Positions 16,282 through 24,062 of a stretch of DNA of 64,000 bases are shown here, piece after piece. Every line of letters starts with the position of its first letter. The first letter of the stretch is position 1. The translations under genes were made by a program, and so were the position numbers. Source of the stretch: Williamsia herbipolensis. Lineage in GTDB: Bacteria > Actinomycetota > Actinomycetes > Mycobacteriales > Mycobacteriaceae. The stretch is from NCBI RefSeq assembly GCF_000964005.1, contig NZ_JXYP01000001.1, forward strand, positions 52,987 to 116,986, written 5' to 3'. Below the pieces are notes generated by a model. That model was not told the origin of the DNA. It searched no databases and worked only from the letters and a program-made list of their open reading frames with translations.

Positions 16282-16983
16282 TCACTTCATCCGTTGGACT
16301 ATCGCGAGTGCAGCCATCGCGAGGGTGTCCTCTCGCAGGGGATACGGCGTGTCGTACAGGTAGAGGCAGAAGTCTTCGCGGGGTCGGTTACCCGTCGAGC
16401 AGAAGGTGAGGAGGCCGATCTGATTGTCGTCTCGGTCCGTGATCCGCATTCTCAGCGGAGGCTTGAGCATTGCCGGCGAGAACAACAACAGGACGACGAG
16501 CCCGATCATCTCCCATGCAGGATCGCGCAGTTTGGTGAACGGGGCAACAGATCGGCGCCACAGACCATCTCGCCGCCGCTCGGTGAATGTGTAAGCCGAT
16601 GAGCGGTCCGGAGTGTTGATGGTCCACGACGAACGCAACCATCGCCTTTCCGGTATCGCGCTCACGCAAACCTTGCCCGCCATGTTCTCGACAACGCTTG
16701 CTTCGCGGTCGCCATCTCCGGGGCTGATCCGGTACTCGTGATCGGAAGGAGTTTGAGCTGCCGAGACCGTCACAGGGATGCGTCGGGGCTCGGCGGGGTG
16801 GCCGATCCAAAATAGTTCTCGCAGATCAGTTGCGCCATCGTGTCCCAGCGCCGGAAGAAATTCGGTTTTGTCGCCGACGCACATGACACGAAGATGCGGT
16901 GGCTGCGTCTCGCGACGCAGTCGCGATCCACCGCGCTTGCCACGCCGCGCACGCTCTAGATGCTTAGGCAACTGATCTGTCAT
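16282..16983 (-). CDS. unknown protein coupled to a T7SS effector; candidate immunity protein
   Basis: A 233-residue protein beginning with a very basic stretch ('HLERARRGKRGGSRLRRETQ', residues 7-26), then a soluble beta-rich-looking region with 'WTINTPDRSSAYTFTERR', one hydrophobic segment ('MIGLVVLLLFSPAMLKPPL', about residues 158-176) and 'DNQIGLLTF'. The alternation of short strands resembles LURP-one/scramblase-like folds, but this is only an impression. Its ATG overlaps the stop of the upstream effector (ATGA), so the two are translated together, as expected for an effector-immunity pair. No known family is recognised. Confidence 0.55.
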   Translation of the reverse strand: MTDQLPKHLERARRGKRGGSRLRRETQPPHLRVMCVGDKTEFLPALGHDGATDLRELFWIGHPAEPRRIPVTVSAAQTPSDHEYRISPGDGDREASVVENMAGKVCVSAIPERRWLRSSWTINTPDRSSAYTFTERRRDGLWRRSVAPFTKLRDPAWEMIGLVVLLLFSPAMLKPPLRMRITDRDDNQIGLLTFCSTGNRPREDFCLYLYDTPYPLREDTLAMAALAIVQRMK

Positions 16984-18524
16984 GGTTGACCACCGCCGCT
17001 TTGTGAGGTTCGGTCTGATGGGGTCGGCGGCGGACCCTGAATGTAGTTGTCGCTCATGGCTGGACTGTCAGCCTCGGCCATCTTTTCTTGCACCTCGGCT
17101 GCGAACGACGGCGCATTTCGGACAGCATCCGGCGCCTCCCGCGCGACGTCGAGCATCGACGTTCCCTTAACGTCATCTGCGGTGTCGGGACTGAGCAAAC
17201 TGTGTATCTCTTGCTGAGTCGAATTGATGGCCGCGTTTGTGACCTTGGCTGTCCCGTACTTCGCGAGGGTTTGAGGCAGGCTCTTGCTCGTATCTGCCCC
17301 GCCTCTGGCCTCAGCGGCAGCCTTACCTATGGGGCTTATGACGGCACTGAAGGCGCCTTGAGCGACTATCTTGCTCGCATCCATGTGGTTCTCGCCGGTA
17401 CCGATGGATACGACGCCCTCTTTGCCGGCCTCCATCGCCGCACCTGACACCGCATTCTTGATCGCGCCGTCCTTGACCGCTTTCCCGTACTTGCCGAGCG
17501 CAGGCGTGCTCGAGCGGGCGGCGGAGGCTCCCGCGCGACCAGCTTTCGCGGCAGCCGATGCCGCGGTCTTGACCGCGCCGGTGGCGAGTGGTTCGAGCTT
17601 CGAGAGGACTTCTGCTGCGCGCCCGGCGAAGCCCTCCACCGCGGCGGCGACGGCTCGTGCCGCGTCGATGAGCGCCTCGATGACCCGGCGGATCTTCGCG
17701 GCAGCGGTGGCGATGCGGGCCGCGACAAGGGCCTGGGCGGCGATCTCGTCGAGGCCTGCGGTGAAGAACGCCAACACCGCCCCGCCGGCCTCGATGGCAG
17801 CGGTCTCGATGATGAGTTCCTTGAGCGTGGAGATGATCTCCTGGTGGGCCTGGTCGAGGTGTGCCGCATACTCCGAGCACGAGCCGCCCAGTTCGGTGCA
17901 CACCGACACGAGATCGCTCAGGTGCTGACCGGTGTCGGTGCAGGCAGTGGCCGCCGCACCACACTCGGGGCTCTGCTGCGCCGACACCGCGGATGCGGCA
18001 CCGGCGACGGGGCTCGCTGCGGCCTGCAGCTGGGCGGCGGTGGCCTGCCACGCGGCGTCCGCAGCATGCAGGCGGTCCTGGTGGCCGTTGGGCCACACGT
18101 ACCCGACCAGTCCCTCGACCAACGACCACCCGGGCGGCCCACCGCCGCTGCCGCCAGCGGCTGACGGGGGTGCGGGCGCTGCCATCGTCGGGGGAGAGGG
18201 TGGCGCGGGAAGCGCGGCGTCCCCGCTCCCACCGATGGTGGCTGCAGCATCGGCGTGGGCGTGGTTGGCGCCGGTGGCGTGCAGCCGGGTCGCGACATTG
18301 CCTGCCGCGCCGACAGCGGACGCGACCGCGCTCATTGCTGCCCGAGCGCCTTCGTCGTAGCTGGTCGACCACTCGACTCCGGCATTGTCAGAACCGCCCA
18401 TCCCACCGGATCCGCTCAGCGCGGCGGCCAGGCTGCTCGCGGCCGATTGTGTCGACCGCGCAACCTCGGTCATGCCGGTCGCGGCGTGCGCGAACTGGAC
18501 GGGATCGACGACGAGGGTCGGCAT
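16980..18524 (-). CDS. CpnT-like T7SS effector with unrecognised C-terminal region
   Basis: A 514-residue protein. Residues 1-310 match the TNT effector at 14425-15990 block by block ('MPTLVVDP', 'GMGGSDNAGVEWS', 'GPPGWSLVEGLVGY', 'WPNGHQDRLHAAD', 'TACTDTG', 'GSCSEYAAHLD'). The rest (about 311-514) is different: Ala/Gly-rich helices, 'GIGTGENH'-like and 'LPQTLAKYGTAKVTN' stretches, and a disordered Pro/Ser/Gly tail ('GPPPTPSDRTSQSGGGQP'). No nuclease, NADase or ADP-ribosyltransferase motif is seen. The start MPTLVVDP is fixed by TGATG overlap with the WXG100 gene and by the paralogue; the longer frame adds Arg-rich nonsense. It could be a toxin of unknown type or one that has lost its toxin tip. 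Confidence 0.75.
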   Translation of the reverse strand: MPTLVVDPVQFAHAATGMTEVARSTQSAASSLAAALSGSGGMGGSDNAGVEWSTSYDEGARAAMSAVASAVGAAGNVATRLHATGANHAHADAAATIGGSGDAALPAPPSPPTMAAPAPPSAAGGSGGGPPGWSLVEGLVGYVWPNGHQDRLHAADAAWQATAAQLQAAASPVAGAASAVSAQQSPECGAAATACTDTGQHLSDLVSVCTELGGSCSEYAAHLDQAHQEIISTLKELIIETAAIEAGGAVLAFFTAGLDEIAAQALVAARIATAAAKIRRVIEALIDAARAVAAAVEGFAGRAAEVLSKLEPLATGAVKTAASAAAKAGRAGASAARSSTPALGKYGKAVKDGAIKNAVSGAAMEAGKEGVVSIGTGENHMDASKIVAQGAFSAVISPIGKAAAEARGGADTSKSLPQTLAKYGTAKVTNAAINSTQQEIHSLLSPDTADDVKGTSMLDVAREAPDAVRNAPSFAAEVQEKMAEADSPAMSDNYIQGPPPTPSDRTSQSGGGQP

Positions 18525-18814
18525 CAGCCCCACATCTCCGTGTTCGCGGTGACCGCGGCGGTGTAGTTCGTGTGCGCGGTGTCGCCGGCCTTCCGCAGAT
18601 CGGCCACGGCCGAACGCATCTCGGCCGCACCCTTGGTCCAGCGATCGTGCGCGGCGCGTTGCGCGTCGGCCGCCTCGCCGGTCCATGTGGTGTGCAGTGA
18701 GGCGACGGTCTTGTCGACGTCGGAACAGACCGACTCGGCGTCGGAATCGAAACGGGCCATGGCCGAGACGATGTCGGCGAGTTCCTCGGTGTTGATCGTG
18801 AACTGCCGTGCCAT
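18524..18814 (-). CDS. WXG100 protein (EsxA/EsxB-like), second of a pair
   Basis: A 96-residue helix-turn-helix protein with the WxG motif in 'HTTWTGEAADAQRAAHDRW' (W44-T-G) and a C-terminal helix. WXG100 proteins form helical hairpin heterodimers that are secreted by T7SS and guide larger substrates to the machine. It overlaps its partner gene upstream and the effector gene downstream by single bases (TGATG at both junctions), giving tight coupling of the pair and the effector. No ESX core genes (eccB-E, mycP) are in the window. Confidence 0.88.
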   Translation of the reverse strand: MARQFTINTEELADIVSAMARFDSDAESVCSDVDKTVASLHTTWTGEAADAQRAAHDRWTKGAAEMRSAVADLRKAGDTAHTNYTAAVTANTEMWG

Positions 18815-19137
18815 CAGAGGTCCATGTTCAACAGGCCGGAACCGCTGCTGCCGACCGAGGAGGCGTTCGACGACTCCCGGTCGGAGTACGTGCTCGCGTT
18901 CGAGGCCAGCAACGACGACGTCGAGTCGAGGCCACCGACCACCTCTTTCGCGCCGTGCAGCCACTGCTCCCAGTCTTTGCGGAATGCGTCGGCGGCCTGG
19001 CCTTTCCATCCGCCGTTCAGCAGTCCTTCGACACGTTCGGTCAGCGAGCGCACGCGATCGTCGAGGCTGTCCGCCGCGGCGCGAACGCTCTGCGATGCGC
19101 GACTGACCTCGTCGGTCGACACCTTGAGTTCGGACAT
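18814..19137 (-). CDS. WXG100 protein (EsxA/EsxB-like), first of a pair
   Basis: A 107-residue protein starting 'MSELKVSTDEVSRASQSVRA' with 'NGGWKGQAADAFRKDW' (WxG at about residue 44) and a Ser/Asn/Gly-rich C-terminus ('SNASSVGSSGSGLLNMDL'). The ATG is preceded by GAGAAGAGG at suitable spacing, so the upstream in-frame extension (from 19200) is rejected. It is the first gene of the minus-strand toxin operon; the 111 bases to the divergent gene at 19249 should hold its promoter. It is the likely heterodimer partner of the next gene. Confidence 0.88.
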   Translation of the reverse strand: MSELKVSTDEVSRASQSVRAAADSLDDRVRSLTERVEGLLNGGWKGQAADAFRKDWEQWLHGAKEVVGGLDSTSSLLASNASTYSDRESSNASSVGSSGSGLLNMDL

Positions 19138-19248
19138 CGGGCCTCTTCTCGCGTCTGCTGGGCATACGTGCGAATCGAGTCGCCAGAATACGTTATGCAA
19201 AGCGAAGTAGCGTCACTGACCTGCTCAGATTCGGACAAAAGGGTCACG

Positions 19249-19623
19249 ATGCGAGCTCCGCAGCGGGTAACCTCCTACCCCGTGACGACAGACTGGCGAG
19301 CGGACACCGTGACGACCATCCGCGACCTCATCCTCGGGGCCGACGACGGGATCACCGAAGAGATCAAGTGGCGCAAACCGTCGAATCCCGATGGCGTGCC
19401 CACGTTCTCGCACGATGGACTGATCTGCACCCTGGAGACCTACAAGGACAAGGTGAAGGTCACGTTCGCCAAGGGCGCGTCGTTGCCCGATCCGCAGTCG
19501 GTGTTCAACGCCAGCCTCGACGCCGGCACACGGCGCGCAGTCGACATCAAAGCCGCTGATGAGCTCGACCGCGCGGCGTTCACGGCGCTCATCCAGGCGG
19601 CGGTCGCGCTCAACCAGAGCTGA
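19249..19623 (+). CDS. DUF1801 (YdhG-like) domain protein
   Basis: A 124-residue protein with 'EEIKWRKPSNPDGVPTFSHDGLICTLETYKDKVKVTF' (quoted in parts) typical of DUF1801: a short beta-rich domain where an 'IKW..P.F' motif precedes the core strands. Its function is unknown in bacteria. ATG 19249 follows ACAAAAGGG by 6 bases; a GTG at 19282 is an alternative with no visible ribosome site. It stands alone and is divergent from the T7SS operon. Confidence 0.75.
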   Translation: MRAPQRVTSYPVTTDWRADTVTTIRDLILGADDGITEEIKWRKPSNPDGVPTFSHDGLICTLETYKDKVKVTFAKGASLPDPQSVFNASLDAGTRRAVDIKAADELDRAAFTALIQAAVALNQS

Positions 19624-19631
19624 CCAAACGC

Positions 19632-19808
19632 CTAGAGGAGCTTCGAGACGATGCGCCCCGCCTCGAGCGACAGCGGGTCGTCGTAGAGCGCGGCCAGGGC
19701 GTCACGTAGACGGACGACATACTCCGTGGTCGCCTCGTCGGAGCCGTCGTAGGGCGCGTCGACGGCCGAACGGTCAGGACCACCGGTCTCGGTGCTCGTC
19801 ACAGTCAT
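19632..19808 (-). CDS. small hypothetical protein
   Basis: 58 residues ('MTVTSTETGGPDRSAVDAP' and then 'EYVVRLRDALAALYDDPLSL'), acidic with one amphipathic helix. It is convergent with the DUF1801 gene with an 8-base gap. No family is recognised. Composition and the clean stop argue for a real gene, but the length makes it uncertain. Confidence 0.45.
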   Translation of the reverse strand: MTVTSTETGGPDRSAVDAPYDGSDEATTEYVVRLRDALAALYDDPLSLEAGRIVSKLL

Positions 19809-19971
19809 GGTCGGACCTCGAATCGCGCGTCGAACGTCGCCGACGAGAAGGAACCGGCGACGCGAGTGGGCAGATCGTTTCCGTCCGACGCCGTCGAGGA
19901 CTGGCATCAGGAATGTTCATGACGGTAACGAAGTCCAGGTCAGGCCGCAAAGCAGAATTCCACAGGGCCTC

Positions 19972-20990
19972 TCACAGGCCCGGGTGACCGGTGTCGTCGG
20001 ACGGCACCGGGTCGGGCTCGTCGGACACCCCGCGCGCCACCATCTGGATGATCACCAGCGGTGGATCGGACCCGTCGACGATCTCGCCGGCGGCATCGAC
20101 CACCAGCCATCCGCCCTCGAGGCGTCGCAACGGATCCCGTCGAGCGCGGCCCGGCGTTCCTCCCCGGTGAACACACCGCTCGCAACCCGGAAGATCCGGC
20201 GGACGTCGTCGGGGTGCGGGGTGTCGCGGTTGTCGCGGCGCCCCTTCCACGCGATTCCGCTCGGCGGATCGGTGAGCCACCGCAACACCCGCATCTTCTC
20301 GACGTCCATCACCACGACGTGGATGTTCGACACCCGCGCGATCGAGTCCATCGCCAGCGACTCGACCCGCATGGTCACCGGCAGGTTCGGTGCCTCGAAG
20401 ATGACGCCGGACAGCGCCGACGGTCCGATCGGGAGCATGCTCACCGACGCGCGCATCAAGTCGTCGGATCCCGGTCGCAGTGTCGCCGTCCCCGTCCACG
20501 GACCGCGTTCGGGGACCAGCAACGCCTGCACCAGACCGATGGTGTCGTCGACCTCGACGAACCGCAGCGCATCGGCACTCAACACCGTCGAGGGCTCGTC
20601 GCCGACGACACGTCGACCGACCAGTGCCGCAGATTCCGCGGGCACGCAGAACCTGCGCTCATCCGAGTCCCAGGTGAACGCGGCCGCGGCCGGCGGCTCG
20701 GCGCCCTCCGCCGATCCCGCCGCGACCCACGCGGCTGCGACCTCGGCCGTCGTACCGGGGACCGGAACGCACCGGATGCCGTCGGAGACGAATTCGCGGG
20801 GTTTCTCGCCACGCGGGGCACGCGACCATCGATCGAGTTCGGCGGCGATCGATCGAGCGCGTCGAGCACCGAACGGATCTGTCAGGGCGCGACTCAGTGA
20901 CGTCCGTGCCCGCGGCACGCCTTCGCGGCTCAGGACAGTCGGCCGTCCGGGTTCGCGGAGATCCGCGAGCACCCACTCGACACTCGCCAT
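19972..20990 (-). pseudogene. unknown conserved-looking gene with a C-terminal frameshift
   Basis: Read from ATG 20990, the frame gives a well-composed protein up to about residue 283 ('RRIFRVASGVFTGEERRAAL') and then turns into out-of-frame-like sequence, stopping at 20052. The neighbouring frame carries the natural continuation ('LRRLEGGWLVVDAAGEIVDG', then 'PPLVIIQMVARGV') to a stop at 19972. The switch falls near 20120-20145, where one base appears to be missing or extra. The joined protein would be about 339 residues, soluble, with a PAS-like feel in the middle ('RVSNIHVVVMDVEKMRVLRW'), but I do not recognise the family. It could be a true mutation or a base-call error. Confidence 0.6.
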
Positions 20991-21065
20991 GAGTAGAAGT
21001 TACGTGAGTCTCGGCAACGAGTTGGCCGTGAGCGGCGGATCGGTGGGTACGGCACAATCCGACCC

Positions 21066-21704
21066 GTGATGTCGGATGCGCCACCCGAGGTGCGGACCGC
21101 GGCGGCGAGACAGGAATTCGACGCCTGCGCCACCGCGCTGGCAGCGGCCTTCGCCGACGACCCGCTCATGTCGTTCCTCTGGCCCGACGCCCACTGCAGG
21201 CATGCTGCGCTGCCGAGATACTTCACCGCGAGCCTGCGATTCGAACACGGCCGCATCGGTGTCGTCGACCATCTCGCCGACCACACTGGACGCCCCATAG
21301 CTGTCGCGGCGTGGGACGGCCCCGACCGCGGGGGCCCGGTGGCCGGCCTGGGTCGCACCCTGCGCGCGGCACCCCGAACGCTGACCGCGCTCGGCGGTCG
21401 GGTGGGTGCAGGAATCGATGTACGGCGTCGCCTCGACGCCCACGAACCGTCGGACCGGCACTGGACGCTGGTGAATCTCGGCGTCACGCCCGCCGCGCAG
21501 AAGCGCGGCCTCGCGCGCATCCTGCTCGAGCACCGTCTCGCCACGGTGGACGCCCGTGGGTACCCGGCGCACCTGGTGTGCACCCGCGCCGAGAACGTCG
21601 CCCTGTACCGACGCTTCGGGTTCGCCGTCCGCGACGAGTTCACGCTCGCCGACGGGACACCGCTGTGGTCGATGGATCGTCCACCCGCGCGAACCGATCG
21701 GTGA
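21066..21704 (+). CDS. GNAT-family N-acetyltransferase
   Basis: A 212-residue protein. 'LVNLGVTPAAQKRGLARILL' is the GNAT motif A, with the acetyl-CoA pyrophosphate loop Q-K-R-G-L-A, and 'LVCTRAENVALYRRFGF' is motif B. It transfers an acetyl group from acetyl-CoA to an unknown amine. GTG at 21066 is immediately followed by ATG 21069; either may start. Its stop is 5 bases from the end of the convergent zinc protein. Confidence 0.85.
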   Translation: MMSDAPPEVRTAAARQEFDACATALAAAFADDPLMSFLWPDAHCRHAALPRYFTASLRFEHGRIGVVDHLADHTGRPIAVAAWDGPDRGGPVAGLGRTLRAAPRTLTALGGRVGAGIDVRRRLDAHEPSDRHWTLVNLGVTPAAQKRGLARILLEHRLATVDARGYPAHLVCTRAENVALYRRFGFAVRDEFTLADGTPLWSMDRPPARTDR

Positions 21705-21709
21705 CGCCG

Positions 21710-22501
21710 TCACCACTCGTGCCCGCAGGCCCCGCAACGACGGGTCGGGGTGTCGCCCATGACGACACATCCCGCGCCCACGGTGCCGTACGGCGGCGGC
21801 GAGGCCGGCATACCCCACAGCACCCGGAACGTGCGGTGCTCGTTGCACGCCGGGCACGCCGGTCGGTTGCCGAACATCAGCTCGTCGACGCTCGGCCCGA
21901 GTGGCTGATGCACGATGTCGTGGCAGCTCGGGCACAGCGCCACCCAGCCGATGTCGTCGTAGGGAACCTCGACCGTCTTGTGTCGTTGCAGACGCGGGCT
22001 GGTCTTGCCCGCCCAGCGTCGGCCGCAGCCGGTGCATCCCCAGGAACTCTCGACCGCGCTCACGCCCATCGTGTCGACGTCGGCGCAGGGGGAGGGGAGC
22101 GCGAACCAGGGGGTGGGGGCGTCGCACTCGCCCTCGATCGCAGCGATGACGGCGGCGCCCTCGGTGTGATGCAGCGACCGGGGGTCGACGGTGACCGCGG
22201 TACCGGCGCGTCGCGAGATCGCGGCTGCGGAGAGTGGTTCGGACACGATGGGATCGGCGGGCTCGAGATCCCAGTCGTCGGGATCGGTCCCCATGCGCAG
22301 CACCGACACCCCCAGGACCGCGGCCTCGCGTCCCTGCACGACCGTCACGACGGTGTCGCCGTCGGCGACGTCGTCGGGGAACGTCCACCAGGTCTCGTCG
22401 GTCGTGCGGCCGGGCCCGTGACGGTCGATCGACTGCCACGGCGCGGCGAACACGACATGCACCGGGCGGTGCGGGTCGACGGTGGGACGATCGATGATCA
22501 C
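21710..22501 (-). CDS. HNH-like zinc protein with a PUA/EVE-like N-terminal region
   Basis: A 263-residue protein. GTG 22501 follows GAGGAGCTC and is preferred to upstream starts, which only add Arg-rich sequence. Residues 1-120 alternate strands and loops ('ETWWTFPDDVADGDTVVTVV', 'AAVLGVSVLRM') in a way that recalls EVE/PUA-like modified-base readers. From about residue 155, 'GCTGCGRRW...LQRHKTV...VALCPSCHDIVHQP' fits a zinc-stabilised HNH nuclease (CxxC, first His, CxxCH...H). A second zinc ribbon ('ACPACNEHR', 'RRCGACGHEW') ends the protein. The HNH assignment is plausible but the central Asn is not evident, so a non-catalytic zinc module is possible. Confidence 0.5.
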   Translation of the reverse strand: MIIDRPTVDPHRPVHVVFAAPWQSIDRHGPGRTTDETWWTFPDDVADGDTVVTVVQGREAAVLGVSVLRMGTDPDDWDLEPADPIVSEPLSAAAISRRAGTAVTVDPRSLHHTEGAAVIAAIEGECDAPTPWFALPSPCADVDTMGVSAVESSWGCTGCGRRWAGKTSPRLQRHKTVEVPYDDIGWVALCPSCHDIVHQPLGPSVDELMFGNRPACPACNEHRTFRVLWGMPASPPPYGTVGAGCVVMGDTPTRRCGACGHEW

Positions 22502-22608
22502 GAGCTCCTCGGATGGTCGGTGGGTTTGGGAGTCTGGGGTCGTCGACGATACGGCCGGGGTCCGACAGCGGGCGCGGTTCGGCAGCGGCGCTGTGAGAGT
22601 GTGAATCG

Positions 22609-23388
22609 ATGAAGCCGTTCTTCGAGGTCGTCTCCCACGATGGTGAGGTCGCCTACCGCGCCAACGAGCACGCACAGAGCGCCTGGGGCGACGACCACGT
22701 CGCCGGGCCCGCGGTGGTCGGTCTCCTCGCCCAGGTCCTCGAGGACGAACAGCACGTCGAGGGGTTCATGCCGGCGCGCACCACCTTCGAACTGCTGCGT
22801 GCGTTCAAGACCGTGCCCACCATCGTGCGCACGGAGACGATCCGTACCGGTTCGCGAATCAAGGTCGCCCGTGCCGACGCGTTCCAGAACGACACCCTCG
22901 TCGCGACGGCGATGTACGTGCAGTACCGGATGTCGGAGAACGCGCCCGGCGACCGCTGGCGTCCCGACGCCACCGTCCCCGCGCCGCCCGTCGACACCGA
23001 TCCGGGGGCGGTCACCTGGTACCACTCCGACCGCGTCGGATGGACCAGCGAACTCGAGAAGCACCTCAACGCCGACCGCAGCACCGCGTGGTGGAACGTG
23101 CTCCCGATGACCGCCGACCGACCGCCGAGCCCCTACGTTCGGGCCGTCACGACCGCCGAGTGGACCAGCCTCGTCACCAACCTCGGCGCCGAGTGGGTCG
23201 GGTACATCAACGGCGATCTCACCGTCGCGCTGTCGCGTCTGCCCGAGGGTGACTGGGTGGGCGTGCGGGAGGACTCCCACATCGACACCGAGGGAATTGC
23301 CGTCGGCACCACCACCCTCTACGACGTGCACGGGCCCATCGGTTCGGGAATGGTGACCGCGCTCAACAACACCCGGGCGTTCTCGTGA
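22609..23388 (+). CDS. acyl-CoA thioesterase-like double-hotdog protein
   Basis: A 259-residue protein of the size and layout of TesB-like/4HBT_3 double-hotdog thioesterases: an N-terminal half with 'WGDDHVAGPAVVGLLAQVLE' and 'PARTTFELLRAFKTVPTIV', and a C-terminal half with 'WTSLVTNLGAEWVGYINGDL', 'LSRLPEGDWVGV' and 'GTTTLYDVHGPIGSG'. Such enzymes cleave acyl-CoA to free acid. It overlaps the HAD gene downstream by GTGA, so the two are co-translated. Confidence 0.78.
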   Translation: MKPFFEVVSHDGEVAYRANEHAQSAWGDDHVAGPAVVGLLAQVLEDEQHVEGFMPARTTFELLRAFKTVPTIVRTETIRTGSRIKVARADAFQNDTLVATAMYVQYRMSENAPGDRWRPDATVPAPPVDTDPGAVTWYHSDRVGWTSELEKHLNADRSTAWWNVLPMTADRPPSPYVRAVTTAEWTSLVTNLGAEWVGYINGDLTVALSRLPEGDWVGVREDSHIDTEGIAVGTTTLYDVHGPIGSGMVTALNNTRAFS

Positions 23389-24062
23389 CCGGGCGACCCG
23401 TCGCGGCGTTCCTCGATGTGAACGACACCCTCTCCGATCTCGGGTCGGTGGGCGGCGCGTTCGTCGATGCGGGCCTGCGCGCCGAGGACGTTCGCGCCTG
23501 GTATCTCTCGGTGCTCCGTGACGGTTTCGCGGCGACGGTGTTGGGCGACAACGCCTCCTACGCCGCCATCGGCACCGACGTCGCGCGATCGATGATCCAC
23601 GCAGCCCATCCCGACCGGTCCGACGCCGATCTCGACGCGGCGGCACAGTCGATCATGACGGCCATGGTCGCCGCACAACCACACCCCGATGTCGTGCCCG
23701 GGATCGTTGCGCTGAACGAGGTCGGCGTTCGCGTCATCACGCTGAGCAACGGGTCGACCGACGTCGCACGAAGACTGCTGGGCGACACTCCGGCCGCAGC
23801 GGCGATGGATTCGTATCTGTCGGCCAACGACGCCGGCGGCTGGAAGCCGTCACCGGCCGCCTACCGACACGGACTGCGCTCGGCCGGCGTCGCCGGTGTC
23901 GAGGCTCTGATGGTCGCGGTGCACCCCTGGGATCTCGAGGGTGCCCGCCGCGTCGGTATGCGCACGGCGTGGATCAACCGCACCGGCGCAACGTATCCCG
24001 CGCATTTCGGCGCACCCGACATCGAGGTCACATCGCTGGTGGATCTCGCCGACCGCCTCTAG
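23385..24062 (+). CDS. haloacid dehalogenase (HAD)-type hydrolase
   Basis: A 225-residue protein. 'AFLDVNDTLSDLG' carries the HAD nucleophile Asp (D-x-N-D-T), 'ITLSNGS' is motif II, 'WKPSPAAYRHGL' holds the Lys of motif III, and 'MVAVHPWDLEGARRVGMRTAWINR' is motif IV. This pattern, with SNGS and HPWD, is that of type II 2-haloacid dehalogenases, though phosphatase relatives share it. GTG start overlaps the thioesterase stop. It ends within the last bases of the convergent gene at 24059. Confidence 0.85.
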   Translation: MTGRPVAAFLDVNDTLSDLGSVGGAFVDAGLRAEDVRAWYLSVLRDGFAATVLGDNASYAAIGTDVARSMIHAAHPDRSDADLDAAAQSIMTAMVAAQPHPDVVPGIVALNEVGVRVITLSNGSTDVARRLLGDTPAAAAMDSYLSANDAGGWKPSPAAYRHGLRSAGVAGVEALMVAVHPWDLEGARRVGMRTAWINRTGATYPAHFGAPDIEVTSLVDLADRL

